Assembly (NCBI RefSeq): GCF_024599655.1
Contig: NZ_CP102247.1
Span: forward strand, 2,542,001-2,606,000
Direction of reading: 5' to 3'
Length of the DNA: 64,000 nucleotides
Source: Enterobacter asburiae
GTDB taxonomy: Bacteria; Pseudomonadota; Gammaproteobacteria; Enterobacterales; Enterobacteriaceae
The translations under genes and the position numbers were made by a program. Each line of letters begins with the position of its first letter. Position 1 is the stretch's first letter. Positions 44,530 to 52,306 of this stretch are shown piece after piece. The notes under the pieces were generated by a model. It was not told the DNA's origin. It made no database searches and worked only from the letters and a program-made list of their open reading frames with translations.

Positions 44530-45789
44530 TCAGTTCCCCTCTCCGGCAGCTATCGCGTTGACCACGTCCAGCGCGCTGCGCACGCCATCTTCATGAAAAC
44601 CGTTGTACCAGTAGGCCCCGCAGTACCAGCTCCGGTTATGACCGTTGATCTCGCCGCGCCGCGCCTGCGCCCGCCAGCTTTGCGGGTTAAACAGCGGATG
44701 TTCATAGACAAAACGTTGCAGAACGAAGCGCTCATCTACCGGCGCGTCTGGATTCAGGGTGACGCAGAACAGCGGACTGCCCGCAGGCAGTCCCTGCAGG
44801 ATGTTCATGTTGTAGGTGACGCAGGCGCTGGCCTGCTCCTCCGCGCTCAGGCGGTAGTTCCAGCTGGCCCACGCGCGCTGCCGCACCGGCAGCCAGCGCG
44901 GATCGCTGTGTAAAACGACCTCGTTGCGCTGCCAGCCGATATCGCCCAGCACCTCGCGCTCTGCGGGCGTCGGATCATCAAGCATCGCCAGGGCGCTGGC
45001 GGAGTGGCAGGCAAAAATCACCCGATCGAAGGTATGGCTGCCGTTTTCAAGCTGGAGCGTAACCCCGTGCTCGTGGCGGCTCACCCGCTGCACCGGAGAA
45101 TTGAGATGCAGATTCAGACGGTCGCCCAGCTTGTCGAGCATGGCGCGGATATACTCCCGCGACCCGCCCGGCACCACGTACCACTGCGGGCGCTGGGTGA
45201 TATCCAGCAGCCCGTGGTTCTGGAAGAAACGTAAGAAAAGCGGCAGCGGGAAACGCTTCATCTCCTGCAGCGACGAGGACCAGATGGCGGCCCCCATCGG
45301 CAGAATGTAGTGGCGCGCAAAAAACGGCGTGAAGCCGTGCTGTTCCAGAAACGTCTGCAGCGTGGCGTTCGGGTCCACCTCCCCGTCCAGCGCCTGTTTT
45401 GCCAGACGATTGAAGCGGACGATCTCCCCGAGCAGCCGCCAGAATGTCGGATTCACCAGGTTTCGGCGCTGGGCAAACAGCGACGTCAGGGTGTGTCCGT
45501 TGTATTCAAGCCCCGTCGCCGGGTTGTGCACCGAAAAGCTCATCTGCGTTTTTTGCCCGCTGATGCCCAGCTCGCTGAGGAGGCCCATAAAGCGCGGATA
45601 GGTGCGATCGTTGTAAACGATAAACCCGGTATCGATCGCGTATGTGCCCTGCGGCGTTGAGACGTCAACCGTTGCGGTATGGCCGCCGGGCGTGGCGCCC
45701 GCTTCAAACAGGGTCACCTGATGGTGCCCAGCCAGGCGCCAGGCGCAGGTCAGCCCGGCGATGCCGCTGCCGATAATCGCAATGTTCAT
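44530..45789 (-). CDS. FAD-dependent amine-oxidase-like oxidoreductase (putative acyl-lipid desaturating/modifying enzyme)
   Basis: 419 aa. The N-terminal dinucleotide-binding motif is MNIAIIGSGIAGLTCAWRLAG, followed by VTLFEAGATPGGHTATVDV, typical of the amine-oxidase/phytoene-desaturase fold. The C-terminal part includes YCGAYWYNGFHEDGVRSAL, which closes the FAD site. In Rhodobacter a related gene beside ufaM is needed for furan fatty acid formation; whether this protein does the same is inference. Operon-internal with a four-base overlap to the SDR gene. Confidence 0.85.
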   Translation of the reverse strand: MNIAIIGSGIAGLTCAWRLAGHHQVTLFEAGATPGGHTATVDVSTPQGTYAIDTGFIVYNDRTYPRFMGLLSELGISGQKTQMSFSVHNPATGLEYNGHTLTSLFAQRRNLVNPTFWRLLGEIVRFNRLAKQALDGEVDPNATLQTFLEQHGFTPFFARHYILPMGAAIWSSSLQEMKRFPLPLFLRFFQNHGLLDITQRPQWYVVPGGSREYIRAMLDKLGDRLNLHLNSPVQRVSRHEHGVTLQLENGSHTFDRVIFACHSASALAMLDDPTPAEREVLGDIGWQRNEVVLHSDPRWLPVRQRAWASWNYRLSAEEQASACVTYNMNILQGLPAGSPLFCVTLNPDAPVDERFVLQRFVYEHPLFNPQSWRAQARRGEINGHNRSWYCGAYWYNGFHEDGVRSALDVVNAIAAGEGN

Positions 45790-46505
45790 GAACGCACCAT
45801 CCTGCGCAGCAGCGCGCGCTGAAGAAACGCAGGCAGCCCGGAGAGCAACCGCAAAATAAAGCCGAACCCGTCAGGAAACGCGATATGCATTTTTCCTGCC
45901 GCCAGCCCGGTACGGATCGCCTTGACCGCCTCGTCGACGCTCACCCTGCCCGGCATGGCAAAATCGTTTTTGCGCGTCAGCGGCGTGTCAACAAAGCCCG
46001 GGGAGACAACCGTCACGGCTATCCCTTTTGGCTCCCAGTCCAGCCGCAGACTTTCGGCAAACCAGCTCAGGGCCGCTTTGGACGCGCCGTAGGCCTCTGC
46101 CCGTGGGAAAGGCAGCCAGTGGGCCATCGAGCTCACCAGCACCACGCGGTTGCCGGCAGCCAGCTGCGGCTGCAACGCGTCAAGGCAGTTCACCGGGCCG
46201 AGGAAATTTGTCGCCATCACCCGCTCTACCAGCGCCGCATCCACCACGCCCTGCTCGAGGTATTCGCAGGTACCGGCGCAGAGGATAATCAGATCGGCGT
46301 AGCTGCCGGTCAGCGCCTGGCGACAGGCGTCCCTGTCTGTCATATCGAACAGGCGAACGGTGAGATTGGGGCAGGTCTGATGCAGCGCTTCGAGACGCGC
46401 CGGATCGCGTCCGCAGGCAATCACGTGGTAGCCCTCTGCGGCAAAGGATTTCGCCAGCCCGGCACCGATGCCCGAGCTTGCCCCGGTAATCAGCACCGTC
46501 TTCAT
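45786..46505 (-). CDS. Short-chain dehydrogenase/reductase of the lipid operon
   Basis: 239 aa from ATG 46505. NAD(P) motif TVLITGASSGIGAGLAKSFA at the N-terminus, the structural N in ILCAGT, catalytic Ser in VVLVSSMAHWLPF and YxxxK as YGASK. A longer open frame exists upstream but lies over the NTF2-like gene; the chosen start overlaps that gene's stop by four bases as elsewhere in the operon. The substrate is unknown; a hydroxy- or keto-acyl intermediate is plausible from context. Confidence 0.86.
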   Translation of the reverse strand: MKTVLITGASSGIGAGLAKSFAAEGYHVIACGRDPARLEALHQTCPNLTVRLFDMTDRDACRQALTGSYADLIILCAGTCEYLEQGVVDAALVERVMATNFLGPVNCLDALQPQLAAGNRVVLVSSMAHWLPFPRAEAYGASKAALSWFAESLRLDWEPKGIAVTVVSPGFVDTPLTRKNDFAMPGRVSVDEAVKAIRTGLAAGKMHIAFPDGFGFILRLLSGLPAFLQRALLRRMVRS

Positions 46506-46936
46506 GATTTGACCCTCCGCTTCACGCCGCGCACCGCCCAGCCAAGCAGAGGAAGATGTTCGTAGATCATCTCTCCCGCATCGTAGTAGTCGCGCTGGTG
46601 CGTGATGAGATCGTTTTCCGTCTGCACTACCGAACATCCCGGCAGTTCGAGCGGCTCTCCCCCGGCAATGCGCGGGTGCGACCAGTGCATCACCCAGGTG
46701 ACAACAAACCGGCTTCCGCTGCACAGCGGCGAATCGATGGTAAAACGGCAATGCTCAACGTTGGCCAGCAGATGGGTGAAATAGCGCTGAAGCGCAAAAA
46801 TCCCGTCATGCTCGCCAAACGGATCGATAAGCGTGGCATTCGAATGGTAAAGCCCCACCAGCGCGGACGGCGGCTGGCTATCCAGTGCGGCGTAGTACTC
46901 AACAAACCGACTCACGACAGAGGGCAAAGTGCTCAT
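46502..46936 (-). CDS. NTF2/SnoaL-like protein, first gene of the lipid operon
   Basis: 144 aa with the NTF2-like cone fold pattern: VSRFVEYYAALDSQPPSAL, LYHSNATLIDPFGEHDG, FVVTWVMHWSHPR and the C-terminal QRDYYDAGEMIYEHLPLLGW. Members bind small hydrophobic molecules or act as cyclases/isomerases; the role here is unknown. It opens the eight-gene operon. Upstream lies the 34-bp dyad at 46982-47015. Its stop overlaps the SDR start by four bases. Confidence 0.83.
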   Translation of the reverse strand: MSTLPSVVSRFVEYYAALDSQPPSALVGLYHSNATLIDPFGEHDGIFALQRYFTHLLANVEHCRFTIDSPLCSGSRFVVTWVMHWSHPRIAGGEPLELPGCSVVQTENDLITHQRDYYDAGEMIYEHLPLLGWAVRGVKRRVKS

Positions 46937-46981
46937 GGGTCACATCCTGGCTGTAAACAACGTGGCGTAATCGCATAATTA

Positions 46982-47015
46982 AAACTTACACAATTAACGT
47001 TATTTGTCCAAGTTT
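46982..47015. promoter_or_regulatory. 34-bp near-perfect dyad in the lipid operon promoter region
   Basis: On the minus strand the site reads AAACTTggACAA, then a, TAACGTTA, a, then TTGTgtAAGTTT, centred on the palindrome TAACGTTA. Fourteen of seventeen base pairs are symmetric. It lies 46-79 bases before the first gene of the operon and contains a possible -35 element (TTGGAC). Likely an operator for a dimeric regulator; no regulator gene is adjacent. Confidence 0.62.
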
Positions 47016-47037
47016 GTGATGATCTATTTTTTATTTT

Positions 47038-47062
47038 GACTATATATCAATAAGTTATAGTC
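47038..47062. promoter_or_regulatory. Inverted repeat GACTATA…TATAGTC
   Basis: GACTATA at 47038-47044 and TATAGTC at 47056-47062, with 11 bases between, inside an AT-rich stretch. It also contains TTGACT and TATAGT, possible promoter elements reading to the right, though their spacing is short. Candidate operator or promoter for the genes from 47193. Confidence 0.4.
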
Positions 47063-47080
47063 GTGCAAAAGAGTGGGTTT

Positions 47081-47113
47081 TGTAGGCCGGGTAAGGCGCA
47101 GCCGCCACCCTGC
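47081..47113. repeat. Single REP element
   Basis: TGTAGGCCGGGTAAGGCGCA followed by GCCGCCACCCTGC, a solitary REP with one variant base at the end, between the lipid operon and the gene at 47193. Confidence 0.75.
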
Positions 47114-47192
47114 TTTAACTTTCAGGATATCCTTAAGGCAAACTCGCCGCTCTTCTTCCAGGCTTATCCTTTTTATTCATAAGGATGCCCTC

Positions 47193-47390
47193 GTGAAACG
47201 TTTCTTTCTCTCCCTTTTCTCCAGCCCGGAATCCTTACTGCAGGTGATGAGCCAGCAGGAAATCATTGAAGCCGTCGAAGATGGCGATCGCATCATTATC
47301 GACCAGGACGGAAACGCCTCGGTGAACTACAAAAGCAACGAGGTGCGGCAGGACTTTCTGCGTCACGTCAACACGCTGAAGAGGGCCTGA
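47193..47390 (+). CDS. Small hypothetical protein
   Basis: 65 aa starting at GTG 47193, seven bases behind AAGGATG; a longer in-frame version would start inside the REP element and is unlikely. The sequence VKRFFLSLFSSPESLLQVMS is basic and hydrophobic at the start, then acidic (QQEIIEAVEDGDRIIIDQDG) and ends in a charged helix (RQDFLRHVNTLKRA). I recognise no family. It lies two bases before a membrane-protein gene and is probably co-translated with it. Confidence 0.65.
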   Translation: MKRFFLSLFSSPESLLQVMSQQEIIEAVEDGDRIIIDQDGNASVNYKSNEVRQDFLRHVNTLKRA

Positions 47391-47391
47391 T

Positions 47392-48180
47392 ATGGGAACG
47401 GCGATATTTATGGTGCTGATGGTATGCGGGTACTGGTACACCAGCCGCGACCTGTCGACCCGCTTTAAAATCAAGCGCTCATTTGGCTGGGACGTCTATT
47501 TCCTTGTGGCGCTGTACGGCTGTATTTTCGTTCTGCAGGGCGTGATTGCCACCGGTCTGCTCTGGCTGCTCCTGCTCGCCCTCTCTGCCGCCAACAACGC
47601 TTTTCACTTTGCCTCACCGAAATATACCGACTGGCAAATCGACTTTATGAACTGGAGCTTTTTAGGCATTCAGGCGCCGGTGGTCGTGATGCTGGCGTTT
47701 GCCATCCTGTTTTGCCTCTACCGCTCTAACTGGGCAGGCAGCGCCAGGCTGGACGGCGAAAGCCGGAAGAAGCTCTACAAACGTCTGGCGCAGTCGAGCG
47801 GTATCGAACAACTGCTGTACCAGTGTATGGAGCAAGGCGAACTGGCGCAGGTCACGCTCCGTTCCAGGCGGATTTACGTCGGTATGATCCACACCGCAAC
47901 GCTGGAATATGAAAAAACGGCCAATATCGTGCTGATCCCGATGTTAAGCGGGTACAGAGACGCGGAGACGATGAACTTTCGTATCGAGAATAATTACAGC
48001 AAGTGGTATGCGGAGCATGACATCACGCTCGACTCCGAACCCCGCAGCGCCATGTCATTCCGGAAGGTGATTTTACTCAATCAGATTGAGAGCCTCTCGC
48101 TGTTCGACCCCGCCAGCGCCAGCGCGCTATCGCTGGCACAGCGCGACGAGAGCTCTCGCCCTAAAGAGACATCCCCATAA
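47392..48180 (+). CDS. Hypothetical inner-membrane protein
   Basis: 262 aa. Three hydrophobic regions in the first half (MGTAIFMVLMVCGYWYTS; YFLVALYGCIFVLQGVIATGLLWLLLLALSA, possibly two helices; GIQAPVVVMLAFAILFCLY) are followed by a soluble domain of about 140 residues with GIEQLLYQCMEQGELAQVTL and RIYVGMIHTATLEYEKTANIVLIP. The soluble part looks beta-rich, but I recognise no family. Forms a unit with the 65-aa gene before it. Its end overlaps the convergent GNAT gene by 20 bases. Confidence 0.7.
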   Translation: MGTAIFMVLMVCGYWYTSRDLSTRFKIKRSFGWDVYFLVALYGCIFVLQGVIATGLLWLLLLALSAANNAFHFASPKYTDWQIDFMNWSFLGIQAPVVVMLAFAILFCLYRSNWAGSARLDGESRKKLYKRLAQSSGIEQLLYQCMEQGELAQVTLRSRRIYVGMIHTATLEYEKTANIVLIPMLSGYRDAETMNFRIENNYSKWYAEHDITLDSEPRSAMSFRKVILLNQIESLSLFDPASASALSLAQRDESSRPKETSP

Positions 48181-48673
48181 TTCTGAGAATGCTCTGCTGT
48201 GAAGCGGTTTCGAAAAGGACGTTCTTAATGCAGAGCATGCCCTGCTTCAGGTAGAACCGGTACGCTCCCGCGTTCTGCTCCAGCACTTCCAGCCAGAGAT
48301 AGTCTTTTCCCCTGCTCCGGGCCATGTCGGTGATGCTGTTGAACATCACCTGACCATGGTTCTTGCCGGTCTCGGCAGGATCGAGGTAGAGCTTGTTGAG
48401 GAGAACGCCCTTCTTGTCCGTTTCCGGAATCCTGGCTTCCCATGTCACTTTCATGAATCCCACTGGCCGATCGGTCTCGGCAACATACCAGGAAACAGCG
48501 TTATCTTTCAGGCTCTGTTCAAGTACGGAAGGCGCGTACTCGCCGTGCAGAAAATCCTTCATCTCTGCCTCTGACACCCACAGATGCTGAAAATGGGCGG
48601 GGTAAATGCGATATCCAAGTTCGCTTAAGAGCGTTGAATCGGCCCCGGTGGCCTGTCGAATTCGAAGAGTCAT
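48161..48673 (-). CDS. GNAT-family N-acetyltransferase
   Basis: 170 aa with the GNAT pattern: RIRQATGADSTLLSELGYRIY at the start, VGFMKVTWEAR (beta-4), LLNKLYLDPAETGKNHGQVM (acetyl-CoA loop, here GKNHGQ) and LWLEVLEQNAGAYRFYLKQGM near the C-terminus. Acceptor substrate unknown. AAGGA lies upstream of the start. The last 20 bases overlap the end of the convergent membrane-protein gene. Confidence 0.85.
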   Translation of the reverse strand: MTLRIRQATGADSTLLSELGYRIYPAHFQHLWVSEAEMKDFLHGEYAPSVLEQSLKDNAVSWYVAETDRPVGFMKVTWEARIPETDKKGVLLNKLYLDPAETGKNHGQVMFNSITDMARSRGKDYLWLEVLEQNAGAYRFYLKQGMLCIKNVLFETASQQSILRIMGMSL

Positions 48674-49074
48674 GGAAGGTATCCTTACTAACCCGCTTTA
48701 CGTGTGATGCCGCGCGAAACGAGAAAGACAAAAACAGTTAAATTCTTGCGACATATATTATTGTGGTGAACAACGTTAAGTACAGCCCGCGGGTGATGGA
48801 TCTCGCCCTGACACACCAAAACGGGTGGGTGAAAACTCTCACCCGTTCGCGCTAGTCTGGCTGTGAAGAATGGAAGGTCAGGACTCGCGATTAGAACGTA
48901 TGGAAATTATTTTGATGCGGCATGGGATCATCAATCGGTTTATTGCAAAAGAACCGATCGCATCAGGCTGGAAAGAACAGACTCTTCCGGGTAAGGGGTA
49001 CTGGGGTGCGGGTGTTTACAGCGTTGTGTAGCGACACATGCGGAGCCGAGGGTTTTTAATCCTCGGCGCTCGGG
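48674..49074. other. Gene-poor stretch with a hairpin and a decayed gene
   Basis: No intact gene is seen. The stretch holds a perfect eight-pair hairpin AACGGGTG…CACCCGTT at 48820-48847 (12-base loop), the gene remnant at 48900-49031 and the stem GCCGAGG…CCTCGGC near 49041-49063 at the end of the SDR gene. Confidence 0.6.
48900..49031 (+). pseudogene. Truncated histidine-phosphatase (phosphoglycerate mutase-like) gene remnant
   Basis: ATG at 48900 opens MEIILMRHG, the signature N-terminus of histidine phosphatases (beta-strand plus RHG active site). Family resemblance may continue weakly in IASGWKEQTLPGKG, comparable to the segment WIEQYNLSGIG that I recall in enterobacterial relatives. The frame stops at a TAG after 43 codons and no continuation of the family is visible downstream, so the gene is truncated. 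An independent short protein is the alternative. Confidence 0.55.
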
Positions 49075-49905
49075 TCATCGGGTCTGGCTAAGAATAATGC
49101 GATCGAACAGACGGTCACCCAACCAGACGCGCATGCCGATGAGCATCCTGGCATACTTGCCGGCTGCATAGCGCGTACGCGGGTGAGGACTTTTAACGGC
49201 GCGGGCAACCACGTCCGCAATCACCTTCGGGTCGCTGCCCCTGCCATTCCCATAAGCATTTTTGACCGAGTTCGCCACGTTCCCCACCAGATGACCATAC
49301 GGGCCACTTGCTGAACGTTTGACAAAATTGCCGCTGACCACATCGCCAAAGCCTGTCTCGATTAAACCCGGTTCAACAATCACAACCTTAATGCCAAATT
49401 CAGCCACTTCAAGACGCAGACAGTCAGACCATCCCTCGAGCGCATGTTTCGTTGCGTGATACCAGGCTCCCAGAGGGGTGTAAATTTTTCCTCCTATCGA
49501 AGTGATGTTGATAATGTAGCCACTGCGTCTGGCGCGCATGGTCGGGAGCAGCAGCTGGGTAAGGCGGGCCGCACCAAACACGTTAACTTCAAACTGATAG
49601 CGAGCTTCATCAATACCGATCTCTTCTACCGGTCCGTAGAGCCCAAAACCCGCATTGTTGACCAGTACGTCAACCCCACCCGTTTGCGACGCGATGGTTT
49701 CCACCGCAGCCAAAATGTCTTCATCACGTGAGATATCCATCCGCAGAGGGCGCGCGCCAAGCTGGGCGAGATCGTTCATTTTTTCAACGCTACGGGCAGC
49801 AGCGTAAACCTGATAGCCATCCTGAATAAGACGACGGGCGATGACTTTGCCCATACCTGACGATGCACCGGTGACCAGCGCGGTTTTCTTGTCCTGAGTA
49901 AACAT
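49075..49905 (-). CDS. Short-chain dehydrogenase/reductase
   Basis: 276 aa classical SDR. TALVTGASSGMGKVIARRLI binds NAD(P); NNAGFG, the catalytic Ser in INITSIGGKIYTPLGAWYHATK and the YxxxK motif (YHATK) are present, followed by PGLIETGF. The extended C-terminus (about residues 190-276) is typical of the group acting on lipid, retinol or steroid-like substrates. GAGG lies before the start. The AraC gene upstream on the same strand, 116 bases away, may regulate it. Confidence 0.88.
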   Translation of the reverse strand: MFTQDKKTALVTGASSGMGKVIARRLIQDGYQVYAAARSVEKMNDLAQLGARPLRMDISRDEDILAAVETIASQTGGVDVLVNNAGFGLYGPVEEIGIDEARYQFEVNVFGAARLTQLLLPTMRARRSGYIINITSIGGKIYTPLGAWYHATKHALEGWSDCLRLEVAEFGIKVVIVEPGLIETGFGDVVSGNFVKRSASGPYGHLVGNVANSVKNAYGNGRGSDPKVIADVVARAVKSPHPRTRYAAGKYARMLIGMRVWLGDRLFDRIILSQTR

Positions 49906-50021
49906 AAATACCTCGGTGAGTAGACTGTCGTTAGTTTGCCCTCACTCGGCCCCGCGTTAACTAGCGTATCGCGCCATATGACTCGCAAACTGCGCCATCA
50001 TAGCGATAGATATGCCCGGAT

Positions 50022-51029
50022 TTACTCAAGACGCATGGCTGTCCTGGCCGCTTCAGGAGTCTGGCCCGTCCAGGTCATAAATGCGCGATAGAATGAGTTA
50101 GGATCTTCGAAACCCAGTAAAAATGCGATCTCATACCCGGAAAGACGCGTATTGCGAAGATAATGACGGGCCAGGTGTTCACGACACGCGTTGACAAGGT
50201 TGCGGAAATTATCCCCTTCCTGCTCAAGCCTGCGCTGCAGCGTGCGTTTGCTCATTCCCAGGCGCTCCGCCGCTTTTTCAATTGTCGCTTCGTTACCGGG
50301 AATAAGTTCCAGGAGTACCGCACGAACGCGCTCGGCGGTTGAAGCCTGTTCATTTAACTGACCGAGACGACGCTGCAGTTCCGGTTCAAATACCTGCCAC
50401 ATCCCCTCATTTACCGTTAAAAAGGGCCGAAGCGCATCGGCTGCGGAAAAGCTGATGGCAGGCTGTTCTCCGTATTGCACGTCAGTACCAAAGAAACGCG
50501 AAAAGTGGCTGTTCTGAACCGCTGACGGTAGCGCAGAAACGGAGATCCGTAAGGGGTTAACCGGTTCGCGGGTCCCCAGCCGCAAAAGCCTGAGCAGGAA
50601 ACCCAGCTCTGCCACCTGCAGAAACGGCGGGAGTTCTGTCGCAAAAAGCCAGCGTGGTGAAACGGTAAGGTTGCCGTTTTGGTCGACCGTTGTCTCCAGA
50701 ACCATGGGAGCAATAAGCTGTTTATATCTGGCCAGTCGCTGGACAGCCTGCATCATATTGCTACTGCACAGTGCGGCAAAAAGTGGCGGATCAAACACAT
50801 CCGCAGAGATCAACTCAATGAGCGGGACGGGAAAGGCAGGATCGTTCGTTTCGGCCTCTAGCGCGTTCCAGAAGCGGATGTATTCATCCGTATCGAGTCC
50901 ACGCGCTTTTTGCAAAAAGAGATCGTCAGGTAATCCTGCCCTGCGGAGAATGCGTTCTGGCTCAAGCCCCGCGTCTTTCAGCAGCGTTTTCCAGCTTATA
51001 TCGAGGGCGAAAGTACGGTTATAGGCCAT
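50022..51029 (-). CDS. AraC-family regulator with arabinose-binding-type N-terminal domain
   Basis: 335 aa from ATG 51029 (GGGA upstream); the in-frame extension begins at a TTG and is not favoured. The N-terminal half fits the PF12625-type ligand domain (ISWKTLLKDAGLEPERILRR…). The C-terminal AraC DNA-binding domain has two helix-turn-helices: TIEKAAERLGMSKRTLQRRL and SGYEIAFLLGFEDPNSFYRAF. This subgroup often controls nearby oxidoreductase genes such as the SDR downstream. Inducer unknown. Confidence 0.87.
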   Translation of the reverse strand: MAYNRTFALDISWKTLLKDAGLEPERILRRAGLPDDLFLQKARGLDTDEYIRFWNALEAETNDPAFPVPLIELISADVFDPPLFAALCSSNMMQAVQRLARYKQLIAPMVLETTVDQNGNLTVSPRWLFATELPPFLQVAELGFLLRLLRLGTREPVNPLRISVSALPSAVQNSHFSRFFGTDVQYGEQPAISFSAADALRPFLTVNEGMWQVFEPELQRRLGQLNEQASTAERVRAVLLELIPGNEATIEKAAERLGMSKRTLQRRLEQEGDNFRNLVNACREHLARHYLRNTRLSGYEIAFLLGFEDPNSFYRAFMTWTGQTPEAARTAMRLE

Positions 51030-51111
51030 TTGCTCATTCCCGGTGTGAAGGTTATTCAACGCTAAGTGTTGTTGTGTTGCGAGAGTTTGTCAGTCGTCGC
51101 AGGTATAAACA

Positions 51112-51696
51112 TTATTTGCCCACTAATAACGCTGCGGCTAATCCCCTCTTCAACGAATTGATGACATCATCCGTATCCATGCCCATTTGCGCATGAATAA
51201 TTGCACCGTCAATGAGCAGCATAATCTCATTGACGACGCGCTCATCCGCGATCTTCGTCAGCGATACAATAATTTTCTTTGTTTCACATTTATGATTGCG
51301 GCAAATCTCTTTTATTTCGCTTTCAATATCTTCCGATTTTGCCTCTGCGCTGGCGTTAATAAACGCGCAGCCGTGGAACTCGGGCGAAACAAACCATTCA
51401 TAAAGCGTTGAAGATATCGCATCAGCAGGTATTTCGCCTTTATCGAGATGTCGACGCAGCGTGGCCTCAAACCAGTTAATCCATATTTCATGCCGATAAT
51501 GCAAATAGGCGAGAATAAGCAAGCTCTTACTCGGGAAATGGCGATAGAAAGTCACCTTGGTCACTTTAGACGCTTTAATCAGCGTATCCACCCCCGTCGC
51601 CCTGAAGCCCGTGGAATAAAACAGATCGTGCGCCGTAAGTAATATCTTATCTCTGACGCTGATTTTTGTATCGTTCACTGCGGGTTCTGTTTTCAC
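51112..51696 (-). CDS. TetR/AcrR-family regulator
   Basis: 194 aa. Helix-turn-helix in the first 60 residues: DKILLTAHDLFYSTGFRATG followed by VDTLIKASKVTKVTFYRHFPSK. The C-terminal ligand domain contains cysteines (HGCAF, ICRNHKCETK), which could sense electrophiles, but this is inference. Divergent from the DUF1348 gene, with a perfect palindrome between them at 51757-51774 that is probably its operator. Confidence 0.88.
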   Translation of the reverse strand: MKTEPAVNDTKISVRDKILLTAHDLFYSTGFRATGVDTLIKASKVTKVTFYRHFPSKSLLILAYLHYRHEIWINWFEATLRRHLDKGEIPADAISSTLYEWFVSPEFHGCAFINASAEAKSEDIESEIKEICRNHKCETKKIIVSLTKIADERVVNEIMLLIDGAIIHAQMGMDTDDVINSLKRGLAAALLVGK

Positions 51697-51756
51697 TTTT
51701 GGGTAGCCTCAAAAAGAATGTTGACAGCGTTATTTTACAGGCATAGATTACCGCAA

Positions 51757-51774
51757 GTAGACAGACCTGTCTAC
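51757..51774. promoter_or_regulatory. Palindromic operator, probably for the adjacent TetR regulator
   Basis: GTAGACA, spacer gacc, TGTCTAC: a perfect 7-4-7 inverted repeat. It lies between the divergent TetR and DUF1348 genes, 26 bases before the latter's start. The shape resembles the E. coli NemR box (TAGAC…GTCTA). Confidence 0.75.
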
Positions 51775-51799
51775 ATCATATAACGCTGAGGTAATTGCA

Positions 51800-52267
51800 A
51801 TGAACACACGTCCTCCTTTACCGCCCTTCACGCGTGAAAGCGCCATCGAAAAAGTCAGACTGGCAGAAGATGGCTGGAACAGCCGCGACCCGGCGAAAGT
51901 CGCGCTTGCCTATACGCTGGATACCCAGTGGCGCAACCGCGCTGAGTTCGCCACCAACCGTGAAGAGGCCCAGGCGTTCCTGGAGCGGAAATGGAAAAAA
52001 GAGCTGGACTATCGTCTGATTAAAGAGCTCTGGGCATTTACGGATAACCGGATCGCGGTGCGCTATGCCTATGAATGGCATGATGATTCCGGCAACTGGT
52101 TCCGCTCGTATGGCAATGAAAACTGGGAGTTTGAGCCTGACGGACTGATGAAGCACCGCTTTGCCTGCGTAAATGATATGCCGATAAAAGAATCCGAGCG
52201 CCTGTTCCACTGGCCGCTGGGCAGACGCCCGGACGATCACCCCTCACTGAGCGATCTTGGCTTATAG
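51800..52267 (+). CDS. DUF1348 NTF2-like protein
   Basis: 155 aa, DUF1348 of the NTF2/SnoaL-like superfamily. Characteristic segments are PPFTRESAIEKVRLAEDGWNSRDP, YTLDTQWRNRAEF, FLERKWKKELDYRLIKELWAF and RYAYEWHDDSGNWFRSYGNENWEF. Cytosolic; ligand or reaction unknown. The start has GAGG upstream. The palindrome just before it indicates control by the divergent TetR protein, a layout typical of electrophile- or xenobiotic-responsive genes. Confidence 0.85.
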   Translation: MNTRPPLPPFTRESAIEKVRLAEDGWNSRDPAKVALAYTLDTQWRNRAEFATNREEAQAFLERKWKKELDYRLIKELWAFTDNRIAVRYAYEWHDDSGNWFRSYGNENWEFEPDGLMKHRFACVNDMPIKESERLFHWPLGRRPDDHPSLSDLGL

Positions 52268-52275
52268 GATTTTCG

Positions 52276-52303
52276 CATCACTCCGGGCCGCCCCGGAGTG
52301 GTG
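52276..52303. terminator. Stem-loop between convergent genes
   Basis: CATCACTCCGGG, loop ccgc, CCCGGAGTGGTG: twelve pairs including one wobble. Placed nine bases after the DUF1348 stop and four bases from the end of the convergent gene. No clear T-tract on either side; likely a shared transcript end. Confidence 0.65.
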
Positions 52304-52306
52304 AAT

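Noticed and set aside
45786..46751. A 321-residue version of the operon SDR
   Set aside because: The extra residues run over the NTF2-like gene; the Rossmann motif begins right after ATG 46505.
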